Part shown: piece by piece, positions 25,758 to 34,439 of the stretch
Numbering within the stretch: position 1 is the first letter of the stretch
Layout: every line of letters starts with the position of its first letter
Assembly (NCBI RefSeq): GCF_035989285.1
Contig: NZ_CP108513.1
Span: 10,044,001-10,108,000 of the forward strand
Origin: Streptomyces sp. NBC_01235
Lineage (GTDB): Bacteria; Actinomycetota; Actinomycetes; Streptomycetales; Streptomycetaceae
DNA: 64,000 nt
Direction: 5' to 3'
Made by a program: the position numbers and the translations under genes
Notes under the pieces: model-generated
The model's input: the letters and a program-made list of their open reading frames with translations, nothing else
Database searches by the model: none
Told to the model about the DNA's origin: nothing

Positions 25758-26630
25758 ATGAGCAATGGGACGCCTTTGGGTGATTTCCTCAGAGCCCGCC
25801 GAGAAGCCTTGAAGCCGCACGACGTCGGTCTGCCCGAACACGGGCGACGTCGGGTGCCGGGACTGCGCAGAGAGGAAGTCGCGCTGCTCGCCGGAGTCAG
25901 CTCCGACTACTACATCAGGCTGGAACAGGGACGCGAGAACAGCCCGTCCCCGCAGGTCCTCGACGCCGTGGCACAGGCGCTCAAACTGGACGCGGAGGCC
26001 ACAGACCATCTCAACCGCCTCTGCCTCACCACCTCGCAACGCCCGCGCGACTGGGGCGAGACGGACGTCAGCCACCAGTTGTTGCAGTTGATGGACGGAT
26101 GGGATCACACTCCGGCCTTCGTCGTCGGCCCGGCCCTCGACATCATGGCGGCCAACTCCCTCGCCACGGCCCTCCACGGCGGGTTCGACCAGTTCGACAA
26201 CCTCGCCCGCATGGTGTTCGTCGACCTGGCAGGGCGCGAGTTCTACCAGGAATGGGAGCGAGCCGCGCACTCCTGTGTCGCCGAAATCAGGGCCGCCTAC
26301 GGACACGACCCCGAATCGGCCCGCATCGCTGAAGTCGTGGCGGAACTGTCCGCCCAGAGTGAGGAGTTCGCCGGGATCTGGAAGATGCACGACGTCAAGA
26401 GCAAGTCCCAAGAAGGCAAGCATCTCAAACACCCCCAGGTCGGAGACCTGTACATCAAATTCGCGGCTTTCACGGTCAACGGGGCCCCGCACCAGCAACT
26501 GGTGGTCTATCAAGCCGAACCGGACAGCCCGACGGCGGCCGCCTTCGAGACGCTGAGGGCCATGGCCACCCAGCCGAAGCCGGCCCAGGCGGCTGCGCCC
26601 GTGGCCGACCTCGCCGTCAACGAGCAGTAA
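25758..26630 (+). CDS. XRE-family regulator with MmyB-like ligand domain
   Basis: 290 aa; same architecture as the divergent gene: HTH (GLRREEVALLAGVSSDYYIRLEQGRENSPSPQVL), then an MmyB-type domain (TPAFVVGPALDIMAANSLATALH; FVDLAGREFYQEW; GDLYIKFAAFTVNGAPHQQLVVYQAEPDSP). No clear Shine-Dalgarno: a short AT-rich leader lies before the ATG. The flavin-reductase gene downstream is broken, so this regulator may have lost one target. Confidence 0.92.
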   Translation: MSNGTPLGDFLRARREALKPHDVGLPEHGRRRVPGLRREEVALLAGVSSDYYIRLEQGRENSPSPQVLDAVAQALKLDAEATDHLNRLCLTTSQRPRDWGETDVSHQLLQLMDGWDHTPAFVVGPALDIMAANSLATALHGGFDQFDNLARMVFVDLAGREFYQEWERAAHSCVAEIRAAYGHDPESARIAEVVAELSAQSEEFAGIWKMHDVKSKSQEGKHLKHPQVGDLYIKFAAFTVNGAPHQQLVVYQAEPDSPTAAAFETLRAMATQPKPAQAAAPVADLAVNEQ

Positions 26631-26792
26631 CGGCGATCATGAGGATGTGAGCTCCGGTGGAGGCTGGTCCTGCCGCACCCAGGAACAACGCGGCCTTCAT
26701 AGCGGTGCGTCCGTCTGCCGACACTCGAGGCGACAGGCAGCGCGCGCCGGCCAGGCCGCCGACGCTCGGATCGCACGGCGTCAGGAGCAGAC

Positions 26793-27360
26793 ATGATCAC
26801 CGTGAAGGACCTTCAGCCCCACCCCCCTGGACCAGGTTCACCGTCTGATCGAACCCGGCCCCGTCATCCTGGTCACCACCCGGCACCGCGGCATCCCGAA
26901 CGTCATGACCAACGCGTTCAACATGATGGTGCGCCACGCCTCGCCGCTGATCGGGTGCACCATCGGCCCCTGGGACCACAGCTACCAGGCCCTCGTCGAG
27001 ACCGGCGAATGCGTCATCTCGGTCCCGACGGCGGACATGGCCGCCACCGTGGTCGACATCGGCAACTGCTCGGGCGCCGACGTGGACAAGTTCGAGGAGT
27101 TCGACCTGACCGCCGTAGCTGGTGAGCAGGTACAGGCACCGCTCGTGGCCGAGTGCTTCGCCAACATCGAGTGCAGGGTCGCCGACAGCAGCCTCGTGGC
27201 CCCCTACAGTCTCTTCCTCCTTGAGCCGGTCAGGGCATGGACCGACCCCTCGCAGCCCGAGCCGCAGCTCTTCCACCACCGCGGAGACGGAACCTTCACG
27301 CTTGACGGGCCGACCGTCGAACTGAAGGACCGCATGACCAAGTGGCAGTACCTCCTGTAG
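26793..27360 (+). pseudogene. Frameshifted flavin-reductase-like protein
   Basis: MITVKDLQP starts in one frame; the flavin-reductase/split-barrel protein continues in the next: TPLDQVHRLIEPGPVILVTT, GIPNVMTNAFNMMVRHASPLIGCTIG, ECVISVPTADMAATV, PQLFHHRGDGTFTLDG. One extra C in the C-rich run at 26816-26828 explains the shift. Without it the gene would be a normal FMN-binding flavin reductase of about 190 aa. It is therefore either a recent pseudogene or a sequencing artefact. Confidence 0.72.
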
Positions 27361-28158
27361 GTGGGCGCGAACCGGCACACGGCACACACGACACGGGAGA
27401 TGTCCCTCCTCGCAGGAAACACCGCCCTTCACCGCCTGGCCAGCGCTCCTGGAGAGATCACGGTACGGCGGAGCTTGCGGCGCCCGTTGAGGACGAACGT
27501 CGCCTCCCTGACCGCACCGCAGTCCCGCTGACTACGAGACCGCACTCGCAGCCTGACCACCACACCAATGGTGTCCGTCCAAGCGGAACAAGCTCACTGG
27601 GACCGCCTGAGCCGTCCAAGATTGCCGCCATCCCTGCACTTCGTGCCCGGCAGGCTCGCGAAGTTAGTGGCCTGGGGTGCACTGGCACCAACCTGGCGGA
27701 ACAACGCTGCGCCAGCCTTGGCCGTCTGGGTTACCGAAGGCTTCGCCCGTGCCAGACGGTGCGTCGCAAGGGGCGCGCGCTCGCCCCGCTGCACCCAGAC
27801 CTGTTGGGTTCCCACAATCACCCGAGTGACCGTCCTGCGACGCCCGTCTCCGTGAGCCAATGGGATCAGGGGTCAGCGTCAGCCGCTGACGCCATGCAGT
27901 CGATCGGTCCCTGCGCCGGGCCGCCAGCGGCGTACACCCCGCCTCACCATGCCCTGACGGCCCGTCAGGAAAGTCAGCAATGGGTCAGCATTCGTCCGCC
28001 CAAGGCTGCCCACAGATGCCCACACCCTGGAAACGCGGACTCCCTCGGAAGCGCCTGAGCGGCGGCCTCCGAGGGTCCGCACCACCGCAGATCAGCGATG
28101 CGGGACGAGCGGTGATCTGGTCTCGAACTCTCTGGACCGGAGACCCGATTTTCCCAGG
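27361..28158. other. 798-bp stretch without an intact gene
   Basis: The reading frames here have no recognisable domain. A short run near 27528-27542 (DYETALAA then stop) resembles the tail of some transposases. Three compact palindromes occur: ACACCA-A-TGGTGT near 27563, GCGTCAGC-C-GCTGACGC at 27876-27892 and CCTGACG-GCC-CGTCAGG at 27954-27970. The last could terminate transcription. Confidence 0.35.
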
Positions 28159-29124
28159 TCAGCGCACCCTTCCCCGCGGCTTCAGCGGCACCGGCGGCAG
28201 TTCCGGTGCGCGCAGTGGATCCCCGTCGTAGCCCCTCACCTCGCCGAAACGGGCGCTCGTCATCCAGTCCTCGCGAGCCTGTGCGATCTCCTCCTGGGAC
28301 CGCCCGACGAAGTTCCACCACATGACGAGCTCCTCCTCGAACGGTTCGCCGCCGAGGAGCATCACCCCCGCGTCGGACTCGGCCCGCAGGGGCAGCTCGG
28401 TGCGTCCGCAGCCGAGATAGAGCATCGAGCCCGGCAGGACGGGCACCCCGTCCACGTGCACCTCGCCCGACATCGACAGTACGCCGTACTCGAAGTCGGG
28501 CAGGAGCGGCAGCCGTACGTCGGCGCCGCGGGCGAGCGCGAGATCGGCGCCCACGATGGGGGTGTACGCCGTTCCGGGTGAGGTGGAGCCGTCGAGGTCG
28601 CCGAGGAGCACGGTGGCCGTGAGTCCGGGGGCGGTGACCGTGGGCAGGTCGGCGTGGTGCTCGAAGCCGGGGTCCGTGTGCCGGTGGGCGTCCGGCAGCG
28701 CGACCCAGAGCTGGGCGCCGTGCAGGTAGCGGGCGTGCGCCTTGGGGCTCTCCTCGGAGTGGCTGATCGCGCGCCCCGAGGTCATCAGCCCGAGTTCGCG
28801 AGGCCGGATGGTCTGCAGGCTGCCGGTCGAGTCGCGGTGCAGCACCTCGCCCTCGTGCAGCCAGCTGACGGTCTGCAGGCCCATGTGCGGATGCGGCGGG
28901 ACCTGCATGCCCGGCTCGTCGGCGATGTCGTCGGGGCCGTAGTGGTCGACGAAGGCCCAGGCGCCGATCATGCGCCGGCCGAGGTTCGGCAGCAGCCGGC
29001 GCACCTCGGTCGACTCGCCGAGCTTCACATACCGGGGGCTCAGCAGCTCGCGAACGGGTTCGGCGACGACGAATCCACGGCCGCCGCACACACTGGGCAC
29101 GGGCGCGCGGTCAAGGTTGCTCAT
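28159..29124 (-). CDS. Pirin family protein
   Basis: 321 aa bicupin. Pirin signature in the N-domain: AFVDHYGPDD, then VPPHPHMGLQTVSWLHEGEVLHRDS with the metal-binding His-x-His and further His/Glu, and LMTSGRAISHSE. The C-terminal pirin_C domain includes GVLSMSGEVHVDGVPV and GGEPFEEELVMWWNFVGRSQEEIAQAREDW. Pirins bind Fe or another metal; some oxidise quercetin or act as redox sensors. The start is the ATG at 29124; one three codons upstream is also possible. Stand-alone gene. Confidence 0.92.
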   Translation of the reverse strand: MSNLDRAPVPSVCGGRGFVVAEPVRELLSPRYVKLGESTEVRRLLPNLGRRMIGAWAFVDHYGPDDIADEPGMQVPPHPHMGLQTVSWLHEGEVLHRDSTGSLQTIRPRELGLMTSGRAISHSEESPKAHARYLHGAQLWVALPDAHRHTDPGFEHHADLPTVTAPGLTATVLLGDLDGSTSPGTAYTPIVGADLALARGADVRLPLLPDFEYGVLSMSGEVHVDGVPVLPGSMLYLGCGRTELPLRAESDAGVMLLGGEPFEEELVMWWNFVGRSQEEIAQAREDWMTSARFGEVRGYDGDPLRAPELPPVPLKPRGRVR

Positions 29125-29222
29125 GCGGCACAACTTAGCGGTCGGGTGCCATGTTGCGCAGAAGGAACCGGGCCGGGTTCGGTGAGCGCTGTGCGCCGGC
29201 TCCTCAGCCGGTCAGGGTCGCG

Positions 29223-29711
29223 TCAGCCGGTCAGGGTCGCGGCGAGTTCCGTGGTGGCCCTTACGATCTCGGTGTCCGGCTCGGCGAGGAGTTGACGCAG
29301 GACGTCCCGCTGGGCGTGAACGGCGTGGCGGGCCGCGCGTTCCCAGCCCACGTAGTCGTCGGGGTGGTGGAGCAGCTTGGGGTACGTGGCGGCCGTGGTC
29401 TCCCACTGCCGGGTGTCGGCGATGCTCTTCAGCAGGCGCAGGATCTCCGCACGGCACGTGACCTGGGGGAGGCGGACGAGTTCCCAGAGGAAAGGCACCG
29501 TCGCCGCCGTCGCCTCGTCGACGACGAAGCCGAACTGGCAGATTCTTCGGCGCAGTTGGCCGAGCGCGCAGTCGGCGCTGTCGGCGTCGCCCCGGGCGAG
29601 GGTGGTCAGCAGGAACGGGATGGCCTCGGCGGACCCGGTGGAGTCCTTGATCTCGGGCCAGGGCACGTGTCCCAGGTCCTCGAGCGGTGCGTTTCTCTTC
29701 GTGGCAGTCAT
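29223..29711 (-). CDS. HEAT-repeat-like hypothetical protein
   Basis: 162 aa from the ATG at 29711; the longer open frame upstream overlaps the next gene and is not protein-like. Helical repeats are visible (AIPFLLTTLARGDADSADCALGQLRRRI; ATVPFLWELVRLPQVTCRAEILRLLKSIAD; RAARHAVHAQRDVLRQLL), consistent with a small HEAT-type solenoid used for protein binding. Streptomyces genomes carry many such genes. The stop is beside two copies of GTCAGCCGGTCAGGGTCGCG (29210-29239), a small tandem duplication. Confidence 0.72.
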   Translation of the reverse strand: MTATKRNAPLEDLGHVPWPEIKDSTGSAEAIPFLLTTLARGDADSADCALGQLRRRICQFGFVVDEATAATVPFLWELVRLPQVTCRAEILRLLKSIADTRQWETTAATYPKLLHHPDDYVGWERAARHAVHAQRDVLRQLLAEPDTEIVRATTELAATLTG

Positions 29712-29737
29712 GTCAGGTGTCAGCCGTCGGTCGGGGA

Positions 29738-30268
29738 TCAGGGCTGGGGGCGGGTCGGCAGCATGGCCCAGACGGTCTTGCCCACGGGGGAGCGCCGGGT
29801 CCAGCCCCAGTGCTCCGAGAGGGCCTCGACGATGTGCAGTCCGCGGCCGTGTTCCAGGAGGGCATCCCCGGTGTGCGGGTAGACGGGCAGGCTGTCGCTC
29901 GGGTCGGTGACGGCGCACACCAGGTGGGATCTGCGCAGGGTGAGTCTGAGCCGTACGTCGAACTCGTTCGCCGAGGGGTGCGGCAGTCCGTGCAGGACCG
30001 CGTTGGCGGCAAGTTCCGTGACGACGGTGAGCGCGTCGTCGGTGCAGTGGTCCAGGGACCAGCAGTCGAGGGTGCGGTGGGTGAAGTCCCGTGCCTGGGT
30101 GAATCCTTCCCGGCTGCCCGTGAGGCGCAGGGCGGCGGTTCTGGGCGAGTCACGGACGGAGACGGACTCGTGGCTCCGGAACTGCGCAGGTGATGACACG
30201 GTGCATCTCCCTGAAGCGTCGTCAGGACGGTTGCCGGAAAGGTGGTTGACGGCATGGCTATTATCCAC
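29738..30268 (-). CDS. ATP-binding protein, RsbW-like HATPase
   Basis: 176 aa. GHKL/HATPase_c_2 fold: the N-box is TELAANAVLHG, the G1 region CAVTDPSDSLPV and the G2 region GRGLHIVEALSEHWGW. Streptomyces has dozens of these small anti-sigma-like kinases, commonly next to DUF397 and XRE/DUF5753 genes as here. It may phosphorylate or sequester a regulatory partner. The start is uncertain; a GTG about 25 codons inside (VSSPAQ) is possible. Divergent from the DUF397 gene. Confidence 0.82.
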   Translation of the reverse strand: MDNSHAVNHLSGNRPDDASGRCTVSSPAQFRSHESVSVRDSPRTAALRLTGSREGFTQARDFTHRTLDCWSLDHCTDDALTVVTELAANAVLHGLPHPSANEFDVRLRLTLRRSHLVCAVTDPSDSLPVYPHTGDALLEHGRGLHIVEALSEHWGWTRRSPVGKTVWAMLPTRPQP

Positions 30269-30329
30269 GCTGACGATGGTCCTCGTGCAATTTCACGGGA
30301 AATTGCGCGTACGTAGCGAGGAGAGTGAA

Positions 30330-30560
30330 GTGCCGTCAGCGCCGAACGGAGTACGGGCGAGCTCGCTGGGCGTCCGCTGGATCAAGAGCAGTCACAGCAA
30401 CGCCGAGGGCAACTGCGTGGAGGTCGCGGCCCTGGACGGGGGAGGCGTCGCGATGCGCAACTCCCGTGACCCCGACGGGCCGGCCCTGGTGTACACGCCG
30501 GCCGAGCTGGCCGCGTTCGTGGCCGGGGCGAAGGACGGGGAGTTCGACCACCTGGCGTGA
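30330..30560 (+). CDS. DUF397 domain protein
   Basis: 76 aa from a GTG with GAGGAGAG upstream. Contains the DUF397 signature VRWIKSSHSNAEGNCVEVA, SRDPDGPALVYTPAELAAFVAGAKDGEFD. DUF397 proteins pair with XRE/DUF5753 regulators (WhiJ- or AbaA-type loci) and can antagonise them, probably by direct binding. The partner lies 153 bp downstream on the same strand. Confidence 0.9.
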   Translation: MPSAPNGVRASSLGVRWIKSSHSNAEGNCVEVAALDGGGVAMRNSRDPDGPALVYTPAELAAFVAGAKDGEFDHLA

Positions 30561-30712
30561 AGGCCGGGTGAGGGTCACGAGTGGACTTGGTGGACGGGCT
30601 CCGCCGGTCGGCTCGCGGCGTCCCGACGGTGTCAATTCCCCTGCCGCGTGCGGCCGGAGGGCTTCGGATGCGATACTGAGCTCTGTCGTCTGCCGGTCCA
30701 CGGGGAGTCAGG

Positions 30713-31627
30713 ATGTCTGCCGAGTCGTCTCGTGTCTCCCGCCTCGAACCGTATCTGAACCGGGCCGAGCCCGCCCCGACCTTGCTGAAAATGCTGGTCG
30801 GTGTGCAGCTGGCGGGTATCCGGGAGGACGCCGGACTCTCCCAGGAGCAGGCCGCGCGCGCCATCGGGTTCAGCCCGGCGAAGCTGTCGCGCATCGAAGC
30901 GGGCAAGGGGCGCAGGCCGCCCGTCGAGGCGGACGTCCGCGCGCTCCTGTCGCTGTACGAGACGGACGACCACGAGGCCTCGGTGCTGCTCCGGTTGCTG
31001 CGGCAGGCGGGCGAGCCCGGCTGGTGGCAGCGCTACGACAAGCGGCTGATGCCCGAGTGGTTCGACCGGCTGGTCGGTCTGCAGGAGGCGGCCACCGCGA
31101 TCCGTACCTTTGAGATCCAGTACGTACCGGGCCTGTTGCAGACCCCCGCGTACGCGCGGGCCGTCGTGGAGCGCGGCCTGCCGTCGGCGCCGCCGCGGGA
31201 GGTCGAGCGCCGGGTGGAGCTGCGGACACGGCGCACCGAGCTGCTGCGGCGACCGGACGCCCCGCGGGTGTGGGCGATCCTCGACGAGTCGGTGCTGCTG
31301 CGGGTGCTGGGCAGCCGCGAGGTGATGCGCGAGCAGCTGGCCCACCTCGTGGAGCTGGCCGGGCTGCCCCATGTCACCGTCCAGGTGGTGCCGTTGGACG
31401 TCACGCACGCCTCCGCGCCGGCCATACCGGTCACCTATCTGCGCTTCGGCGGTGCCGATCTGCCCGACGTCGTCTATCTCGAACAGATCAGGAGCGCCAC
31501 CTTCCTGGAGGACCAGGACGAGACGGAGGAGTACCGCGTCGCGCTGGACCGGCTGGCCGACGAGGCCCTCAACCCGCGTGAGACGCAGGCCCTGTTGGCG
31601 TCGATAGCGAAACAGCGCTACGCCTGA
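30713..31627 (+). CDS. XRE-family regulator with DUF5753 (WhiJ-like)
   Basis: 304 aa. HTH at about residues 33-62 (LAGIREDAGLSQEQAARAIGFSPAKLSRIEAGK), then the DUF5753 effector domain: IRTFEIQYVPGLLQTPAYARAVVE, RRTELLRRPDAPRVWAILDESVLLR, VTVQVVPL and YLEQIRSATFLEDQDETEEYRVALDRL. The family includes WhiJ, which controls Streptomyces development together with DUF397 proteins. Convergent with the methyltransferase gene, stops 4 bp apart. Confidence 0.93.
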   Translation: MSAESSRVSRLEPYLNRAEPAPTLLKMLVGVQLAGIREDAGLSQEQAARAIGFSPAKLSRIEAGKGRRPPVEADVRALLSLYETDDHEASVLLRLLRQAGEPGWWQRYDKRLMPEWFDRLVGLQEAATAIRTFEIQYVPGLLQTPAYARAVVERGLPSAPPREVERRVELRTRRTELLRRPDAPRVWAILDESVLLRVLGSREVMREQLAHLVELAGLPHVTVQVVPLDVTHASAPAIPVTYLRFGGADLPDVVYLEQIRSATFLEDQDETEEYRVALDRLADEALNPRETQALLASIAKQRYA

Positions 31628-31630
31628 CGA

Positions 31631-32449
31631 TCAGCCGAGGCGGCCCACGCCGCCGAACTCGATCCACTCCTGCGTGAGTTGCCGGGGTGCGACCTCGGTG
31701 TCCGGGCGCCAGGTGGACACTTCCACCAGTCCCGGGTCGAGGATGTCCAGGCCCTCGAACAGTGCGGCGACGTCCTTCTCCTGGCGCACCCGGCCCCAGT
31801 GGCCCTGGGTGGCCTTGTCCATGAAGTCGGTGACGAACTCCCTGACCGCCTGGTCCTCGCTGACCAGCTGGCACATCACCAGATAGCTGCCGGGGGCGAG
31901 GTGTTCGGTCACCCGGCGGACCACCGCCTGCGGCCCGTCGGTGTCGCTGTCGGGGATGCAGTGGAAGACCGAGTTGAACAGCACGGCCACCGGCTGAGAG
32001 AAGTCGATCAGGCGCCTGGTGTCCTCATGGGCGAAGATGGCCTCCGTCTCCCGCATGTCGGCGTGGATGACGGTGGTCCGCTCGTCCTGCTCCAGCAGGG
32101 CCCGGCCGTGCACGAGCACCATGGGGTCGTTGTCGACGTAGACGACGTTCGAACTCGGGTCGATGCGCTGGGCGACCTGGTGGATGTTGTCCTGGGTGGG
32201 CAGGCCTGAGCCGTGGTCGAGGAACTGCCGGATCCCGTACTCCTGCGTCAGGGTCTTCACGACCCGCTGCAGGAAGCGCCGGTTGTTCAGCGCGAGGACG
32301 CGGGTGCTCGGGACGACCTTGTCGAGTTCCTCGCAGGCCGCGCGGTCGGCCGCGTAGTTGTCCTTGCCGCCCAGGTAGTGGTCGTACATGCGCGCGGCTG
32401 TGGGAACCGTGGCATCGATCGACGTGGACAGCTGTTTGCCGGGCTGCAT
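31631..32449 (-). CDS. SAM-dependent methyltransferase (DUF574/Methyltransf_19)
   Basis: 272 aa from the ATG at 32449 with GGGGAAGAG upstream. The family start is plain (ATVPTAARMYDHYLGGKDNYAADR). SAM-binding loop FLDHGSGLPTQDNIHQVA, VVYVDNDPMVLVHGRALL, and ADMRETEAIF, then AVLFNSVFHCIPD and YLVMCQLVSED. This family is expanded in Streptomyces and is often near DUF397/XRE genes; its substrate is unknown. Confidence 0.9.
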   Translation of the reverse strand: MQPGKQLSTSIDATVPTAARMYDHYLGGKDNYAADRAACEELDKVVPSTRVLALNNRRFLQRVVKTLTQEYGIRQFLDHGSGLPTQDNIHQVAQRIDPSSNVVYVDNDPMVLVHGRALLEQDERTTVIHADMRETEAIFAHEDTRRLIDFSQPVAVLFNSVFHCIPDSDTDGPQAVVRRVTEHLAPGSYLVMCQLVSEDQAVREFVTDFMDKATQGHWGRVRQEKDVAALFEGLDILDPGLVEVSTWRPDTEVAPRQLTQEWIEFGGVGRLG

Positions 32450-32578
32450 CTCTTCCCCCAGTTCCCCGCCGTGCCACGGACTGGCGCGGCCGACAACACA
32501 TCTTAGGGAAACGGCAATTGGCGACACCACCCCCTTGATCGACGGTTCCCCTGAAGGTGTCGACGCATGGGAGGTGTT

Positions 32579-32597
32579 GGACACCTGGTCCAGTGTC
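32579..32597. promoter_or_regulatory. Inverted repeat upstream of the YheO-type regulator
   Basis: GGACAC-CTGGTCCA-GTGTC lies 24 bp before the regulator start and could be its autoregulatory site. The spacer itself contains TGGTCCA, so the repeat is dense in short palindromes. Confidence 0.35.
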
Positions 32598-32620
32598 TGG
32601 ATTCGTGGTCTAATGCGGGT

Positions 32621-33322
32621 ATGGAAACCCGGGAGACCGAGCGGGACGCGATCCTGCGCGCGCTCACCCCCGTCGTCGACGGGATCGCGGCCACCTTCGG
32701 GCCGGTGTGCGAGGTGGTGCTGCACGACTACCGGCGGCCGGAGAAGTCCGTCGTCGCCGTCGCCGGGTCGGTGACGGGGCGGGCGGTCGGCGGGGCGATG
32801 AGCGAGATCGGCATGCGGGTCCTCGCCCGCGGCGACGACGCCGCCGACGAGCTGAACTACGTCACCCGCACCGGCGCCGGACAGCTCGTGAAGTCGTCCA
32901 CGATGGTGCTGCGCGACTCCACGGGCGCGGTGTTCGGCGCGCTGTGCGTCAACGTGGACGTCACCGAGGTGGACCGGGTGCAGGGCCTGCTGGCCGCGCT
33001 CGCCGGGACGACCGGAGTGCGGGCCGACGCTCCCGTGACCACCTTCGGCGACGACATCGACTCCGTCGTCGACGCCCTCCTCGACGCCCATCTGCTGCGC
33101 CAGGACCAGACCTGGGCCGGCCTCGACCGCTCGCGTCGGCTTGCGCTCATCCGCAGCCTGGACGAACACGGCGTGTTCGCCGTGCGCCGCGCGATCGAGC
33201 AGGTCGCCGCCCGCCTGGGCATCTCCCGCGCCTCCGCCTACAGCTACCTCTCCCAGGCCAGAGCCGCGCACGGGACCGCGGCGACCGGCACCGACGACAC
33301 CCCCGAGGGAGCACATCCGTGA
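32621..33322 (+). CDS. YheO/DauR-type regulator (PAS-like plus HTH)
   Basis: 233 aa. The N-terminal YheO-like PAS domain is clear: GIAATFGPVCEVVLHDYRRPEKSVVAV, then YVTRTGAGQLVKSSTMVLRDSTGAVFGALCVNVD. The C-terminal HTH is EHGVFAVRRAIEQVAARLGISRASAYSYLSQAR. DauR of Pseudomonas, from this family, controls D-arginine catabolism. Here the stop overlaps the start of a PLP dehydratase gene (GTGA), so it probably controls an amino-acid ammonia-lyase in response to an amino acid. Confidence 0.88.
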   Translation: METRETERDAILRALTPVVDGIAATFGPVCEVVLHDYRRPEKSVVAVAGSVTGRAVGGAMSEIGMRVLARGDDAADELNYVTRTGAGQLVKSSTMVLRDSTGAVFGALCVNVDVTEVDRVQGLLAALAGTTGVRADAPVTTFGDDIDSVVDALLDAHLLRQDQTWAGLDRSRRLALIRSLDEHGVFAVRRAIEQVAARLGISRASAYSYLSQARAAHGTAATGTDDTPEGAHP

Positions 33323-34296
33323 CGACCACACCCCCGCCGATCACCCTCGACGACGTGCGCGACGCGGCCGCCCGGCTCAAGGGCGTCGCGCACCGCACAC
33401 CCGTGCTGCGCTCGCGGACCCTCGACCGGATCGTCGGCGCGGAGGTCCTTTTGAAGTGCGAGAATTTCCAGCGCGTCGGCGCCTTCAAGTTCCGCGGCGC
33501 CTACAACGCGGCCTCCCGGCTGGCCCCCGAGCAGCTCGCCCGGGGCATCGCCGCGTACTCCTCCGGCAACCACGCCCAGGCCGTCGCCCTGGCCGCGCGA
33601 GAACTCGGCACCACCGCCGTGATCGTCATGCCCGAGGACGCGCCCCGCTCCAAGCGGGCGGCGACGGCAGGGTACGGCGCGGAGATCGTGACGTACGACC
33701 GCTACACCGGCGACCGGGTGGCCGTCGCCGAGGCGCTCGCCGCCGAGCGGGGCCTGGCGCTGATCCCGCCCTACGAGCACCCGCACGTCATGGCGGGCCA
33801 GGGCACCGCCGCGCTCGAACTCCTGGAGGAGGCCGGGGATCTGGACGCCCTGCTGGCGCCGGTCGGGGGCGGCGGGCTGATCGCCGGCAGCGCGACCGCC
33901 GTCAAGGGGCTGAGGCCGGGCATCCGCGTCGTCGGCGTCGAACCGGAGGCCGGGGACGACACCAAGCGGTCGCTGGAGGCGGGCCGGCGCGTCGAGATCC
34001 CGGTACCGCACACCATCGCCGACGGCCAGGCCCTGCACACGCCCGGGGAGCTGACCTTCTCGGTGAACCGGCGGCTCGTGGACGGGATCGTCCTGGTCTC
34101 CGACGACGAGATCCGCGCGGCCATGCGGTTCGCCTTCGAACGCCTGAAGATCGTCGTGGAGCCCAGCGGCGCCACTCCGCTCGCCGCCCTCCTCGCAGGA
34201 CGGGTCGACACCCTGCCCCGGCGCGTCGGTGTGATCATCTCCGGCGGCAACATCGACACCGGCCGCTTCGCGGAGCTGTGCGGCGGCGCCGCCTGA
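33319..34296 (+). CDS. PLP-dependent threonine/serine dehydratase family enzyme
   Basis: 325 aa; GTG start overlaps the regulator stop by 4 bp. Fold-type II PLP enzyme: CENFQRVGAFKFRGAYNA carries the PLP Lys, SSGNHAQAVALAA binds the cofactor, PVGGGGLIAG is the phosphate loop and IISGGNIDTG ends the protein. There is no C-terminal ACT domain, so it resembles catabolic threonine dehydratase, serine racemase or threo-3-hydroxyaspartate ammonia-lyase. The YheO-type regulator favours a role in D- or hydroxy-amino-acid breakdown; the exact substrate cannot be fixed. Confidence 0.9.
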   Translation: MTTTPPPITLDDVRDAAARLKGVAHRTPVLRSRTLDRIVGAEVLLKCENFQRVGAFKFRGAYNAASRLAPEQLARGIAAYSSGNHAQAVALAARELGTTAVIVMPEDAPRSKRAATAGYGAEIVTYDRYTGDRVAVAEALAAERGLALIPPYEHPHVMAGQGTAALELLEEAGDLDALLAPVGGGGLIAGSATAVKGLRPGIRVVGVEPEAGDDTKRSLEAGRRVEIPVPHTIADGQALHTPGELTFSVNRRLVDGIVLVSDDEIRAAMRFAFERLKIVVEPSGATPLAALLAGRVDTLPRRVGVIISGGNIDTGRFAELCGGAA

Positions 34297-34439
34297 ACAG
34301 GGGCGGTTGCTCCGACTGGCGGCTGTCGGTGGACAGGCGGACCATGGAGGTGTGGGGCTCGGCCCCCACCGGTGACGCCCCTGCCGCCGGGGAGACGGGC
34401 CCCGGCCGCGATGAAGCGCGGCCGGAAGGAGGGAGCGTC

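Noticed and set aside
27954..27970. Phage or ICE attachment site
   Set aside because: There is no tRNA gene, integrase or direct repeat nearby. The palindrome could equally be a terminator.
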